Assembly: GCA_016938655.1 (NCBI GenBank)
Contig: JAFGUG010000031.1
Location: 98,653-162,652, forward strand
DNA: 64,000 bases
From: Thiotrichales bacterium
GTDB taxonomy: Bacteria; Pseudomonadota; Gammaproteobacteria; Thiomicrospirales; Thiomicrospiraceae
Direction of reading: 5' to 3'
In this document: in pieces, positions 54,624 through 63,924 of the stretch
Layout: each line of letters opens with the position of its first letter
Position numbering within the stretch: position 1 is the first letter of the stretch
Notes under the pieces: model-generated
Told to the model about the DNA's origin: nothing
Seen by the model: the letters and a program-made list of their open reading frames with translations, nothing else
Database searches by the model: none
Program-made: the position numbers and the translations under genes

Positions 54624-55526
54624 ATGAGCAACCCAAGTGGTGAAAAACTTCAAAAAATTCTAGCCCGTGGTGGCTTTGGTTCAAGACGTTCTGTTGAAGT
54701 CTTAATTTCAGAGGGCAAGGTCAAGGTTAATGGACGCACTGCTCAGCTTGGCGACCGTGCGATGGAAGATGACCAAATTAAAGTCAATGAACAGTTGGTG
54801 AAATCGACGCGTATTGCTAAGCAGCCAACGCAAGTTATTCTCTACAATAAGCCGGAAGGTAAAATTTGCTCACGTTCCGATGAAAAGGGACGTGATACGA
54901 TTTATTCGCAAATGCCACGCATCATTAACAGTCGTTGGGTGAGTATTGGTCGACTCGATATGAACACCAGTGGGTTAATGATTTTGACTAACAACGGTGA
55001 GTTAGCCAACCGTTTAGCGCATCCGTCGTTTGAAATTGAGCGTGAATACATGGTACGTGTGTTTGGAGAAGTGGAAGACAGTGTCTTGAATCAGCTCAAA
55101 AAAGGCGTCATGCTTGAAGATGGTATGGCACGTTTTGACAAAATCAGCCGCTTAAAAAGTGATGATGAGTCAATGAACAACTGGTTCCGTGTCTCTATCA
55201 AAGAAGGGCGTAATCGTGAAGTTCGCCGTATGTGGGAGTCACAAGGTGTTCAGGTGAGCCGCTTGCACCGTGTCCGTTATGGTGCTTTCCAGTTGCCACG
55301 CACCTTACGAAAAGGTAAAACTGAACCCTTAACCTGGAAGCAGATTAACCAACTGCTTGCCAGTGTGGAATTGCCAGAAGAAGCGCGTCCAGACCTACGT
55401 GTGCATGCAACCGCTAAAAAGCAGTCGGTTAAGAACTCGCGTTCTGCACAACGTGCTATCACCGGTAAAAAGAAGACCATTCACGATTTAAGTGGTTTCA
55501 ACCGCAAGCCTCGTGGCAGTCGATAA
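54624..55526 (+). CDS. rluB: 23S rRNA pseudouridine-2605 synthase
   Basis: RluB/RsuA-family enzyme. S4 RNA-binding domain at the N-terminus (EKLQKILARGGFGSRRSVEVLI), then the catalytic domain with the Asp in GRLDMNTSGLMILTNNGELANRL, and the KEGRNREVRRMWESQG motif. The 300-residue length and C-terminal basic tail (about 250-300) suit RluB better than RsuA or RluE. Convergent with the DedA-like gene; a palindrome hairpin lies in between. Confidence 0.93.
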   Translation: MSNPSGEKLQKILARGGFGSRRSVEVLISEGKVKVNGRTAQLGDRAMEDDQIKVNEQLVKSTRIAKQPTQVILYNKPEGKICSRSDEKGRDTIYSQMPRIINSRWVSIGRLDMNTSGLMILTNNGELANRLAHPSFEIEREYMVRVFGEVEDSVLNQLKKGVMLEDGMARFDKISRLKSDDESMNNWFRVSIKEGRNREVRRMWESQGVQVSRLHRVRYGAFQLPRTLRKGKTEPLTWKQINQLLASVELPEEARPDLRVHATAKKQSVKNSRSAQRAITGKKKTIHDLSGFNRKPRGSR

Positions 55527-55544
55527 GCCTTAAACCTTTAAAAT

Positions 55545-55570
55545 CAAACTGAGCAGGCCTGCTTGGTTTG
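55545..55570. terminator. Palindrome-based hairpin between rluB and the DedA-like gene
   Basis: CAAAC (55545-55549) and GTTTG (55566-55570) extend the 12-mer palindrome in the centre into a 13-bp RNA stem with two G-U pairs and GGCC at the tip. Placed between convergent genes it probably works as a terminator. Confidence 0.55.
55552..55563. repeat. HIP-like palindrome copy 23, full 12-mer
   Basis: Perfect AGCAGGCCTGCT, centre of the hairpin above. Confidence 0.95.
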
Positions 55571-55581
55571 AAACAGTACCT

Positions 55582-56013
55582 TTACCCTTGAGTAAACCAC
55601 GAAAACGCTTGCAAAAGTATTGCGTATCGCAGGCCTTTACCCATTGCCACCAATAGGACAAATAACGCAAAATTAACTTTTAACACCCCCGCGATAAACG
55701 TCAACACATCTCCAAAAACCGGTGCCCACGCCAACAGTAAACTCCACACCCCGTACCGATTAAACCAACGCGCACTCTTTTGCATGCTTTCTTCTTTAAA
55801 TGGAAACCATTTACGGTTTTGAAAGTGCAACAGATAACGTCCTAATCCGTAATTAAATACCGAACCCAAAGTATTGCCTAAGGTCGCCACCAGCCACAAC
55901 CAAAAAGGATCGTAACCGGAAACCAACAGGCCTGTTAAAAACAGTTCGGATGCGGCAGGTAAAAGTGTTGCCGCTAGAAATGACAGGGCAAATAGACTTA
56001 AATAGGCTTCCAT
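55582..56013 (-). CDS. YqaA-like (DedA/VTT) small membrane protein
   Basis: A 143-residue membrane protein close in size to E. coli YqaA (142). It has LLPAASELFLTGLLVSGY, GNTLGSVFNYGLGRYLL and AWAPVFGDVLTFIAGVL, the last being the second re-entrant loop of the VTT family. Four hydrophobic segments. Likely envelope lipid or proton-coupled transport role by family; untested. It follows the broken diguanylate cyclase gene by 21 bp. Confidence 0.87.
   Translation of the reverse strand: MEAYLSLFALSFLAATLLPAASELFLTGLLVSGYDPFWLWLVATLGNTLGSVFNYGLGRYLLHFQNRKWFPFKEESMQKSARWFNRYGVWSLLLAWAPVFGDVLTFIAGVLKVNFALFVLLVAMGKGLRYAILLQAFSWFTQG
55926..55935. repeat. HIP-like palindrome copy 24 (8 of 10, still palindromic)
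   Basis: ACAGGCCTGT in the YqaA-like gene, read as Thr-Gly-Leu. Confidence 0.75.
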
Positions 56014-56034
56014 TAATTTAAATTTATAGGCAAT

Positions 56035-57233
56035 TTAGAGTGAATGCGGTGCTTGGTGGTCAATCACATAGGTATTACCACCAGACTGTTTGGATTTGTA
56101 CATAGCGGTGTCAGCCATTTTTAATAATATTCCCAAACTGGTGCCTGCGTCTGGAGCAATCGCAATACCGATACTAACTTGTGGCGAGTAGAGCTTTTCG
56201 CCCAATAACAAATCGGTTTGGATCGCTTTTAAAAGTGTTTCGGCCACGAGTTCTAAAATTGTGTGGTCTTTTGGGTAGACAAAAAGTAGGCTAAATTCAT
56301 CCCCCCCAGTCTTGCAGCCTCAATGGTTAAAGCGTTTTGTTCGGCTAATTTGGTTATGGTCATATTGATGCTGTTAGCAATATGCTGTAACAATAAGTCG
56401 CCAGCATCATGGCCATAAGTATCATTTACTTCTTTAAAAAGGTCGACATCCATCATCACGAATGCCAAGGACTCATTTTGATAATCCAGTTCAGCTAATG
56501 TTGCTTTTGCCGATTCATTAAAATATCGTCGATTGTGTAACTGCGTTAAGGGATCAAAATAGGCCAGATTCTCCAATTCAAGGTTCACCCGTGTAAATTC
56601 CTCAAGCAACATTTTATTTAAAATGTGCGATTGGATATTTTCTCGTATCGTATTATTCAACCGCATAGAGGTGATGAGGGTAATGATTATGTGGACCATT
56701 GCCACCAAAAAAAAGAACGGTTCATCACTGGATAATAAAAAAGAAAAATAGAGCAACGCAATAAACAGTGGGATGCTAAAGGCAAATAAAACCCCCAAAT
56801 GGTTGGCGTTGGCAGAGAGTGAAGACAGTGGCAACCCTACCAATAAGGTAATAATGAGCAGTTGCATAGTCAGCGGTTGGTCTGGATTATAAAAGAAGAC
56901 GATTGAAGCCCATACCACGCCAGATAAAAAGGCACCCGCTACATATTCACGTCTATTTTTAAAGTAAACTGTAGAGGAAGCAGGTTGCTGATTCATGCCA
57001 CGAATCCGAATCAGACGAAACACATTCAACAAAAGAAAAACGGCAATCCAAAGATTTAACCAAAAGAGATTTAATACCGATAAGCCCGCAATATAAAAAA
57101 TCATTGCAACCAGAATGCTGGAGAACAAAACTTGCGGCCCTAGACGAATTAAGTTCGCCTGAACTTCTTGTTGAACCTCGCTTTCAGAAGCCTCATTTTT
57201 GGGTGGGGATTGTCGTTTGATGAATTGTTTCAA
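56035..57233 (-). pseudogene. Membrane diguanylate cyclase, frameshifted inside the GGDEF motif
   Basis: On the minus strand the gene reads an N-terminal membrane sensor (about residues 30-205, five to six helices), a coiled linker and a GGDEF domain with DPLTQLHNRRYFNES and DVDLFKEVNDTYGHDAGD. At the catalytic loop the reading frame fails: seven G (complement of 56301-56307) give Leu-Gly-Gly-Met, whereas eight G would give Leu-Gly-Gly-Asp-Glu-Phe and join the rest (FSLLFVYPKDH ... VSIGIAIAPDAGTS ... ADTAMYKSKQSGG) in one frame of about 400 residues. Downstream coding (56035-56247 onward) is intact, so only one base is missing. It may be a recent mutation, phase variation at the G-tract, or a sequencing error. 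Confidence 0.88.
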
Positions 57234-57402
57234 TTTTCAGAAAACCTAACGTTCATGGTTAATGTTTGAACTATACCTTAATTCAGAACCTTATTTTTTT
57301 GAAAGTTGCGGAATTATGCTTATCAAAAGAAAACGTCATCATGACAGTGAAGAGCAGATATCGCATAATGATGTTTACATTTAATTATATGAAATCAATT
57401 TT

Positions 57403-57912
57403 TTGAATCTAACACGAAAACAACCTCCAGAACAAATTCAGCCGAATACCTCCCTTGATGTATTCAGTGACGGTGGTTATGTCTCTAAACTTCATATTGG
57501 TGGTTGGGGAGTGGTGGTGATTGAAAGCAACCAATCGACCTATACCGACTCAGGCGCATGTCGCACCCAGTCTAGTTTAGAAATGGAACTTCTGGCGGCG
57601 GTTAATGCTTTAGAAGCCGCTAAAGTTGCCTTAAAACCAAATCAAAACATAGTCTTACACACGGACTCTCGGATTTTAATAGAGGGGCTAGACGGTAAGA
57701 TTGAACGTTACAAACAACAAAACTGGCACCATCTTTCTGGCAGGCCTGTTGAATCACGCGAGCTATGGGAGCGATTTGAAACCCTTACTCGCGCACTCAA
57801 TGCACGAGTTGAATGGGTGAAAGGTCACAATGGTAATCCAGGTAATCAAATGGCCGACCAACTGGCACGGCAGGCCATCGAAACGTATTTAGATGAACTG
57901 CACCCCCATTGA
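57403..57912 (+). CDS. rnhA: Ribonuclease HI
   Basis: Degrades RNA in RNA:DNA hybrids. The catalytic carboxylates are present: Asp in DVFSDGGY, Glu in EMELLAAVNALE, Asp in LHTDSRILIEG and the last Asp in NQMADQLARQA, with the flexible-loop His in KGHNGNPGN. About 169 residues from a TTG at 57403; no better start or clear ribosome site is visible, and the start is uncertain. It ends one base before the slyX gene on the other strand. RNase HII is encoded at the left edge of the window. Confidence 0.9.
   Translation: MNLTRKQPPEQIQPNTSLDVFSDGGYVSKLHIGGWGVVVIESNQSTYTDSGACRTQSSLEMELLAAVNALEAAKVALKPNQNIVLHTDSRILIEGLDGKIERYKQQNWHHLSGRPVESRELWERFETLTRALNARVEWVKGHNGNPGNQMADQLARQAIETYLDELHPH
57740..57749. 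repeat. HIP-like palindrome copy 25 (9 of 10)
   Basis: GCAGGCCTGT in rnhA; the only in-gene copy read in the third frame (Gly-Arg-Pro-Val). Confidence 0.85.
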
Positions 57913-58143
57913 TTAATAATGTGGTGGAGGAACCTCTTCACTCGGCAAACGAATATTCCCGCCTTCTTTCATATTCTTAATATAGTCAGAAAGCAGCGTC
58001 ATCTGCTTTTGTAGCATCTGAATTTCTTGATGTTGTATGGCGACGGTTTTTTGTAAAGACTCTATCGTATCATCTTGAAAAGCTTGTGTAATTTCAATAT
58101 TAGACATTTGTTCTTTAAGTTCATTCACCGTTAAATCAGTCAT
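57913..58143 (-). CDS. slyX: SlyX-family coiled-coil protein
   Basis: A 76-residue protein, almost entirely one helix with coiled-coil heptads (NIEITQAFQDDTIESLQKTVAIQHQEIQMLQKQM, given here in two parts in the family) and a C-terminal Pro-rich tail ending in PPPHY, which is diagnostic for SlyX. Start ATG at 58143 overlaps the stop of the M61 gene by one base (TAATG), so it is coupled to it. Function unknown. Confidence 0.9.
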   Translation of the reverse strand: MTDLTVNELKEQMSNIEITQAFQDDTIESLQKTVAIQHQEIQMLQKQMTLLSDYIKNMKEGGNIRLPSEEVPPPHY

Positions 58144-59954
58144 TAATCTAAGCCTCTGTTTAGCTGCCATTCACTGGTTTTTTCAGGTTGAACCGTTAAT
58201 ACCACGCGGTCTTGTGGGGCTGGCGTTAATTTAATTTTCGTGTGGCGCAATTCATCTCGTCTAAAATAACTGCACGCCCAAGTAGGCAGTTCTGAGTCCT
58301 TATCCAGTCGTTTTAAACGCGCTTCTAGGTTACCAGTAGAAGGGGTTTTAAGTTGATTGATGGCGATAATTTCATCGCCTGCCGCTAAACCTGCATGGTA
58401 AGCCGGTTGGTCTTGCCAAACATGAGTCACCTTAACGGTCTGGTGCTCGGTATCGGTTAAGTTTGCACCCAAATGAGCTTGTAAAAGGGCGCTTGGATTT
58501 TCGCCGCCCTTATCGCTTAGGCTTGCTGGGTTTCGCAGTTTGAAGTCAACATTAATGCTGTCAAATAAGGCTTCAAACGGAAGATCTTTTGTGCCGTACA
58601 AATAGTCGTCAAAAAAGTCCGTTAAATCGATACCGCTGACTTGAGAGCAGATGCGTTCAATTTCAAACTCTTTTAAACCAACCTTTTCTTTACCGAAATA
58701 CTGCCATAAATGCAGCAGAACGTCATCCAGTGATTTTTGGTTGTCCGTTTGCTGACGGATGGTTAAATCTAAGCCAAGTGCAATTAAACTCCCTTTGGTG
58801 TAATAGCTGATAATGGCATTAGGGGCATTTTCATCTTGCTGGTAAAACTTGGTCCACGTTAGCCAACTCGATTCAGCCACGGATTGCTTAAAACGTCCAG
58901 GCATACGATAGACACGTGTCATCTGTTCAGCTAAGGTTTTTAAGTAGGTGGTTTGATCGATTAAGCCGGCACGCAATAAAATCAGTCCGTCGTAGTATGA
59001 GGTAATGCCTTCAAACCACCACAGTTGATTGGTATAAACCGGTTCTTTTAAATCACTTGCTTGATAGACTTGGGGTTGAATGCGCTTAACGTTCCAAGTG
59101 TGAAAATACTCATGGCTGCACAACTCTAAAAATTGTAAATAGCCATCGGTGGCTTCTTTCATACCTTTAAAAGGCAGGTCGTCACGACTGCACATTAAAG
59201 CGGTTGAGTTACGATGTTCCAGCCCACCGTAATCGCTACCGGTGACCATAATTTGAAACAAGTAGTCTTCCATCGGCGCAGGCTCACCAAACAGTTTAAT
59301 TTCAGTTTCACAAATCTTAATTAAATCGGCTTTTAAACGCGCCTCATCCAGTTCAAAAAGACCGGTTAACACCATCTTGTGAGGCACACCACAAGCATCA
59401 AAATGAATCTCTTTAAACGTGCCCATCTCAACGGGGTAGTCAATTAAGCTGTCGTAATCGTCGGCTTGGTACAATCCAAAATTACGGTTATTCACCTGGT
59501 TTTTTGGCATGCCCGTGGCCACTTTCCAGTTGTGTTGTTCAGAAAACTGACTGTCTTTTATTTCAACTGAACAGGCCTGGTCACGCTGTCCATCCACACA
59601 CAGAAAAACCGACGTGCCATTAAAAAAGCCGTGACTCTCATCAAAATGCGCACCACGAACAGATAAATCCCACGCGTAAACTTGGTAGCTAACTGTAACC
59701 GCTTCACCGCTGTTCTCAAATGACCAAGTGGATTTATCAATCACATTCAACTTAACCGTTTGCCCGCTTAACGTTTCAGCTTTAAGGTCGTTAAGGTGCT
59801 TAGAAAAGTCACGAATCAAATAGCTTCCAGGAATCCAATTGGGCAAACTTAACGTCTGCACCGGCTGATTCGGTTTTGGAATGGATAACGTGACATGATA
59901 AAGGTGACCCTTTGGGTCGCTCGGACTGATAACGTAATGAATCGTCTGGATCAT
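58143..59954 (-). CDS. M61-family glycyl aminopeptidase with PDZ domain
   Basis: A 603-residue zinc aminopeptidase. N-terminal M61 beta domain (opening HYVISPSDPKGHLYHVTLSIPKPN, then LPNWIPGSYLIRDFSKHL), thermolysin-like catalytic domain with zinc motif HEYFHTWN (about 285-292) and downstream Glu in FEGITSYYDGL, and a C-terminal PDZ domain (about 490-585, GLAAGDEIIAINQL). No signal peptide is visible, so it is cytoplasmic, as other bacterial members. Its stop overlaps slyX. Confidence 0.92.
   Translation of the reverse strand: MIQTIHYVISPSDPKGHLYHVTLSIPKPNQPVQTLSLPNWIPGSYLIRDFSKHLNDLKAETLSGQTVKLNVIDKSTWSFENSGEAVTVSYQVYAWDLSVRGAHFDESHGFFNGTSVFLCVDGQRDQACSVEIKDSQFSEQHNWKVATGMPKNQVNNRNFGLYQADDYDSLIDYPVEMGTFKEIHFDACGVPHKMVLTGLFELDEARLKADLIKICETEIKLFGEPAPMEDYLFQIMVTGSDYGGLEHRNSTALMCSRDDLPFKGMKEATDGYLQFLELCSHEYFHTWNVKRIQPQVYQASDLKEPVYTNQLWWFEGITSYYDGLILLRAGLIDQTTYLKTLAEQMTRVYRMPGRFKQSVAESSWLTWTKFYQQDENAPNAIISYYTKGSLIALGLDLTIRQQTDNQKSLDDVLLHLWQYFGKEKVGLKEFEIERICSQVSGIDLTDFFDDYLYGTKDLPFEALFDSINVDFKLRNPASLSDKGGENPSALLQAHLGANLTDTEHQTVKVTHVWQDQPAYHAGLAAGDEIIAINQLKTPSTGNLEARLKRLDKDSELPTWACSYFRRDELRHTKIKLTPAPQDRVVLTVQPEKTSEWQLNRGLD
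59571..59580. repeat. HIP-like core copy 26 (8 of 10)
   Basis: ACAGGCCTGG in the M61 gene, read as Gln-Ala-Cys on the minus strand. Confidence 0.7.
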
Positions 59955-60003
59955 ATAAACTCAATTGTTTAGGTTTAGAGGAGATTGAATACAAGCTTTA
60001 ATT

Positions 60004-60969
60004 TTATGATAAAAATGGGTGTCGTAACAGGGTGCGCAATGATAAATAAAAGATTGTAATGGCAAGCAAGCCCAAAAAGAGTGCAGAAATGAAGATAAAG
60101 GCACTAATGTGCAGTTGTTGAAACATACTTAAACTGGCAACACTCATCAAAGCAAACGGCAGGGGAATGCGCCACCAATCAAAACAAAATGGCGTTGTCA
60201 GAAAACGTTTTATTTGTGTTAACAATAGCAGACTCAAAAACAGACTGGTGTAAAACAGTAGGCGTGCAATTAAATCCGGCGCCTCTAAAGATGCCAGTTG
60301 GCTGTAACTTAAATAGCCTAGGGCCGGTGGCGTGGCCATAATAAAAAAGGAGAGTTGTTTTTTGGCCGATAATAATGGCTGAAAAAACAGGCGATAGAGC
60401 ATTAAGCTAAACAGAATTAGCCAAAATATAAGCCCGATACTCAGTAGCATCCAACCAAATTCAATGGGTGCAAACTCTGGTATGCCCACCGGAATAATCA
60501 ACAGGCCTGACAAAGGCATAAACCAAATGGGGCTTAAGTCGGTTATTTTCCAGTGGTCGTAATAGAGCCAGCCCTTCACTACAAATGTGGTAATCACAAA
60601 CTGCAGTAGACTGCCTAAAAGCCAAACAGCAATCGCCCAGTTGGCTTCGTAAGGCAGTATCAGCAGGCCTGCTAAGATAAAACTCATACTTAAAGCTGAA
60701 TAATGACCGCCATCATGTTGTTTAAGTCGGCTTAATTCAGTTTTAAAATGTTGTGTTAACTTTATGAAGTAACTCAAAAAAATGATTACAAATACAATCA
60801 AACTAAAAATAAGCAGGCCTGCAAATAAATCAGATTTAAGTGCTTTCTCCAAACCAAATTCGACCAGCCAAGATTGCACAGCAAAGCTCAACCCTAGAAA
60901 AGAGAGCGCGATATGAAATAGGTGGGGTGAAGTTGTTTGAACAGGGGCTTTTTCAGGTTCCATAATCAC
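60004..60969 (-). CDS. TDT/SLAC1-family membrane channel, copy B
   Basis: A 321-residue protein with about ten membrane segments, paralogous to copy A: LSPIWFMPLSGLLIIPVGI aligns with PSWFIPIVGNIVVPIAG and FIMATPPALGYLSY with IFMAPPAVGFIAY. The N-terminus has a hydrophilic lead (MEPEKAPVQTTSP). It is the most diverged of the three copies at the start, lacking the FPASFFG-like opening. It contains three palindrome copies (60501, 60663, 60813), the densest cluster in any gene, all read as a Gly-Leu pair in membrane helices. Divergent from copy C. Confidence 0.78.
   Translation of the reverse strand: MIMEPEKAPVQTTSPHLFHIALSFLGLSFAVQSWLVEFGLEKALKSDLFAGLLIFSLIVFVIIFLSYFIKLTQHFKTELSRLKQHDGGHYSALSMSFILAGLLILPYEANWAIAVWLLGSLLQFVITTFVVKGWLYYDHWKITDLSPIWFMPLSGLLIIPVGIPEFAPIEFGWMLLSIGLIFWLILFSLMLYRLFFQPLLSAKKQLSFFIMATPPALGYLSYSQLASLEAPDLIARLLFYTSLFLSLLLLTQIKRFLTTPFCFDWWRIPLPFALMSVASLSMFQQLHISAFIFISALFLGLLAITIFYLSLRTLLRHPFLS
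60501..60510. repeat. HIP-like core copy 27 (8 of 10)
   Basis: ACAGGCCTGA in TDT copy B, read as Ser-Gly-Leu. Confidence 0.7.
60662..60673. repeat. HIP-like palindrome copy 28, full 12-mer
   Basis: Perfect AGCAGGCCTGCT in TDT copy B, read as Ala-Gly-Leu. Confidence 0.95.
60813..60822. repeat. HIP-like palindrome copy 29, exact 10-mer
   Basis: GCAGGCCTGC in TDT copy B, read as Ala-Gly-Leu; 150 bp from copy 28. Confidence 0.93.
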
Positions 60970-61109
60970 TTCTGAAGATTAAATTTGCATTAACATACTG
61001 TATTATACGGATAAGTACGGTTTTATAGTCCATAAACCAGTAATATCGTTATAATTTCAGCTACCGCCGTAAATGGCTCTTCTAAAAAATATAAAGAAGT
61101 TAAGGTTTA

Positions 61110-62159
61110 ATGAAACCAATAAAACCGGTCATACCAGCACTTTTCGCTCCATCCGTTGTCTATTTTGGCATTCCAATGGGCTTGCTTGGCGCGGCGATGA
61201 ACGGCTTGCATTTGCAACAAATGCTTGGGTTTGAGCAAGATGTTGCACTGAATAACCTTATGTTAAGTTTTATTTTATTTGGGTGGTTAACGTTTATTTT
61301 AGTGGGCGTTGGGTTTGCGTCTGGTCTGTTTAATAAACACCGAGATAAATTGAAAAAAGAGTGGCTAAGCCACTTTCAAATTTCGCTGTTTCCGTCCATT
61401 ACCTTAACCACGTTTTTGGTGATTATGACCAGTGTTAAGATTTTCTCGCTCAACCCAACTATCATCTCGCTATTATTAATCCTTTACCTCTCAGGCATTA
61501 TTGCCCATACGTTCTTAAACATCTACCTCATCAATCGTTGGATTTTTGCCGAATCAGTGCCCATCGAGCACCATAAACCGACTTGGTTTATTTTGTTGTC
61601 CGGTAACTTTGTGGTGGTCATTTCTGGTTTGACGCTTATTGAACCGCTTGGGTTACAAGATTGGCATTTCTGGCCAGAGTTACTCTGGCTGTATTTTGCA
61701 GGCGGCCTGATTCTTTGGTTTAGTTTTTCGGTGAGCTTACTTTATCGACTTATCTTTGAATCCAAAATTGAACTGAATTTACGACCCACCCTGTTTATTT
61801 TTATGGCACCGCCATCTTTAGCCACCGTCGCCTCCATTTTACTTTTGGAACCGACCTTAATCACCCACCCTAAAGCCTTAGTGGCAATTCCTGGATTAAC
61901 TTGGCTACTGTTTAGTTTTGCCAGTTTTATGCTGTTGCTTTGGACATTAAGTATTCGATATTTCATGGCCAGTGGCCTTTCTGTTGCCTCATGGGCTTAT
62001 ATCTATCCCATTGCCGCTTATGGCATGGCTATGCAGTATGTAGCGCAGGCCGACAACCACCCATTTTTAACCAGCATGAGCCTGGGTATTTTTTTGGTGC
62101 TGGCTTTTTTAATGGGTTTATTAAGCCTTCGTTCATTATTAAGCGCTATCAAGTCGTGA
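61110..62159 (+). CDS. TDT/SLAC1-family membrane channel, copy C
   Basis: A 349-residue protein with about ten membrane segments. APSVVYFGIPMGLLGAAMNGLHL is the TDT-type opening (F-G-x-x-x-G-x-x-G), KPTWFILLSGNFVVVISGL and RPTLFIFMAPPSLATVAS match copies A and B, and SVASWAYIYPIAAYGMAM matches the ALSWWAYTFPIAAFSL region of copy A. ATG at 61110. Head-to-head with copy B across 140 bp, 61 bp upstream of gltX. Anion, tellurite or dicarboxylate transport are the family options. Confidence 0.82.
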   Translation: MKPIKPVIPALFAPSVVYFGIPMGLLGAAMNGLHLQQMLGFEQDVALNNLMLSFILFGWLTFILVGVGFASGLFNKHRDKLKKEWLSHFQISLFPSITLTTFLVIMTSVKIFSLNPTIISLLLILYLSGIIAHTFLNIYLINRWIFAESVPIEHHKPTWFILLSGNFVVVISGLTLIEPLGLQDWHFWPELLWLYFAGGLILWFSFSVSLLYRLIFESKIELNLRPTLFIFMAPPSLATVASILLLEPTLITHPKALVAIPGLTWLLFSFASFMLLLWTLSIRYFMASGLSVASWAYIYPIAAYGMAMQYVAQADNHPFLTSMSLGIFLVLAFLMGLLSLRSLLSAIKS

Positions 62160-62220
62160 GATTTAACGCTTGAAGGTTTATAATACCGCCTTTAAATTCC
62201 CCAACATTTAAGGAACTTCT

Positions 62221-63630
62221 GTGATTCGTACTCGATTTGCGCCAAGCCCAACCGGCTATCTACATATTGGAGGGGTGAGAACAGCCCTATATTCATGGCT
62301 ATACGCTAAGAAATTGGGCGGTGAGTTTATCTTGCGTATTGAAGATACTGACCTAGAACGTTCAACAGAAGAGTCCGTTAATGCCATTTTAGAAGGGATG
62401 AGCTGGTTAGGTTTGGACTACGACCAAGGCCCCTTTTATCAAACACACCGCTTTGAACGATATAAAGAAGTGATTGATACCTTACTTGCTAAAGGTTTGG
62501 CTTATCACTGTTATGCCACGCCAGAAGAACTGGATATTATGCGTGAAGCGCAAAAAGCCGCGGGTGAAAAGGCGCGTTATGACGGGCGTTTTCGTGACTA
62601 TACAGGTCAAGCACCTGAAGGGGTAAACCCAGTTATTCGTTTTAAAAACCCAACCGATGGTGAAGTGGTCATTGATGACTTAGTAAAAGGGCAGGTGATT
62701 ATTGGTAACAAAGAACTGGATGACTTAATCATTGCCCGTTCTGACGGCACGCCAACTTATAACTTAAGTGTGGTCGTTGACGACTGGGATATGGGCATGA
62801 CGCATGTTATTCGTGGCGACGACCACTTGAACAACACCCCGCGTCAAATCAACCTGTATAAAGCGATGGGCGCAGAAGTGCCTAAGTTTGCGCATATTCC
62901 AATGGTATTGGGCGAAGATGGCAGTCGTCTTTCAAAACGCCATGGTGCAGTGAGTGTTCTGCAATACAAAGAAGAGGGTTTTTTGCCTGAAGCGTTATTG
63001 AACTACCTCGTTCGATTAGGTTGGTCACACGGCGATCAAGAGATTTTTACGATTGACGAGATGGTTGAGTACTTCGACATTAATGACGTAAACAGCGCGC
63101 CTTCTACCTTTAATACTGACAAGTTAACTTGGATTAATGAACAGCATATTCAGCGAGCGGATGCACAGCATTTAGCCCGTCATTTAGCACCGTTTATGAG
63201 TGACCACGGCTGTGATTTATCACAAGGCCCTGAGTTGTCTGCGGTGGCTAATTTATTACGTGAACGTGCTAAAACCCTAGTCGACATGGCAAAGGGTGCG
63301 GTCTATTTTTATAACGATTTTGAAGAATTTGAAGCCGGTGCGGCTAAAAAGCATTTACGTCCTGTTGCAGAAGAAGCGCTGATGTTAATTTTAAGCAAAT
63401 TAGAAGCACTAAACGATTGGCAGGCGGCACCGATTCATGAAGCCATTAATGCCACAGCAGAAGAACTTGAAATTGGTATGGGCAAAGTAGGGATGCCATT
63501 GCGCGTTGCCATTACGGGCGGCGGACAGTCACCCGGCATTGACGAAACAGCCGAGTTAATTGGTAAAGATCGTTGTATTGAGCGCATTAAAATGGCCTTA
63601 ACGTTTATTGAAGCGCGTAAAGAGAACTAA
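62221..63630 (+). CDS. gltX: Glutamyl-tRNA synthetase
   Basis: Class I aminoacyl-tRNA synthetase, 469 residues, charging tRNA-Glu. The HIGH signature is HIGG in [23 protein letters not shown] and the KMSKS signature is LSKRH in [20 protein letters not shown]-terminal anticodon-binding helical domain is complete ([24 protein letters not shown]). Start is GTG at 62221 after AAGGAA. An intrinsic terminator lies about 65 bp downstream. Confidence 0.97.
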   Translation: MIRTRFAPSPTGYLHIGGVRTALYSWLYAKKLGGEFILRIEDTDLERSTEESVNAILEGMSWLGLDYDQGPFYQTHRFERYKEVIDTLLAKGLAYHCYATPEELDIMREAQKAAGEKARYDGRFRDYTGQAPEGVNPVIRFKNPTDGEVVIDDLVKGQVIIGNKELDDLIIARSDGTPTYNLSVVVDDWDMGMTHVIRGDDHLNNTPRQINLYKAMGAEVPKFAHIPMVLGEDGSRLSKRHGAVSVLQYKEEGFLPEALLNYLVRLGWSHGDQEIFTIDEMVEYFDINDVNSAPSTFNTDKLTWINEQHIQRADAQHLARHLAPFMSDHGCDLSQGPELSAVANLLRERAKTLVDMAKGAVYFYNDFEEFEAGAAKKHLRPVAEEALMLILSKLEALNDWQAAPIHEAINATAEELEIGMGKVGMPLRVAITGGGQSPGIDETAELIGKDRCIERIKMALTFIEARKEN

Positions 63631-63696
63631 CCTAAACTAACATAACCTAACACGTGCTTCGTTTTATAAAAAAAGCATTAATACGTTAATTTAAAG

Positions 63697-63719
63697 AGGA
63701 GGCTAAAGCCTCCTTTTTT
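63697..63719 (+). terminator. Terminator after gltX
   Basis: AGGAGGC pairs with GCCTCCT around TAAA, then a T-run. Confidence 0.93.
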
Positions 63720-63736
63720 CTTACAGATTCAAACTC

Positions 63737-63748
63737 AGCAGGCCTGCT
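63737..63748. repeat. HIP-like palindrome copy 30, full 12-mer
   Basis: Perfect AGCAGGCCTGCT between gltX and tRNA-Ala, 23 bp after the gltX terminator stem. Confidence 0.95.
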
Positions 63749-63878
63749 CAAAGCAAAAAATAGTGTTTTAAATAACACTGCATTCATTCCGCGTTCATTC
63801 AAAATCAACGAGTTACAATCGAGTTGCGGATAAGATCTTTTTTATTGTAAAAAAGTATGATTTTTTTAACATTAAAGC

Positions 63879-63906
63879 TTGACCCACAACGCCAACTCTA
63901 TATAAT
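63879..63906 (+). promoter_or_regulatory. Strong sigma-70-type promoter of tRNA-Ala
   Basis: TTGACC, 16-bp spacer, perfect TATAAT, followed by a GC-rich discriminator (ACGCACCC) as in stringently controlled stable-RNA promoters. Start about 63913. Confidence 0.8.
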
Positions 63907-63924
63907 ACGCACCCATCAGCTCGA

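Noticed and set aside
57333..57400. A 22-codon frame upstream of rnhA (starting MLIKRKRHHD)
   Set aside because: No ribosome site or recognised family; too short to support.
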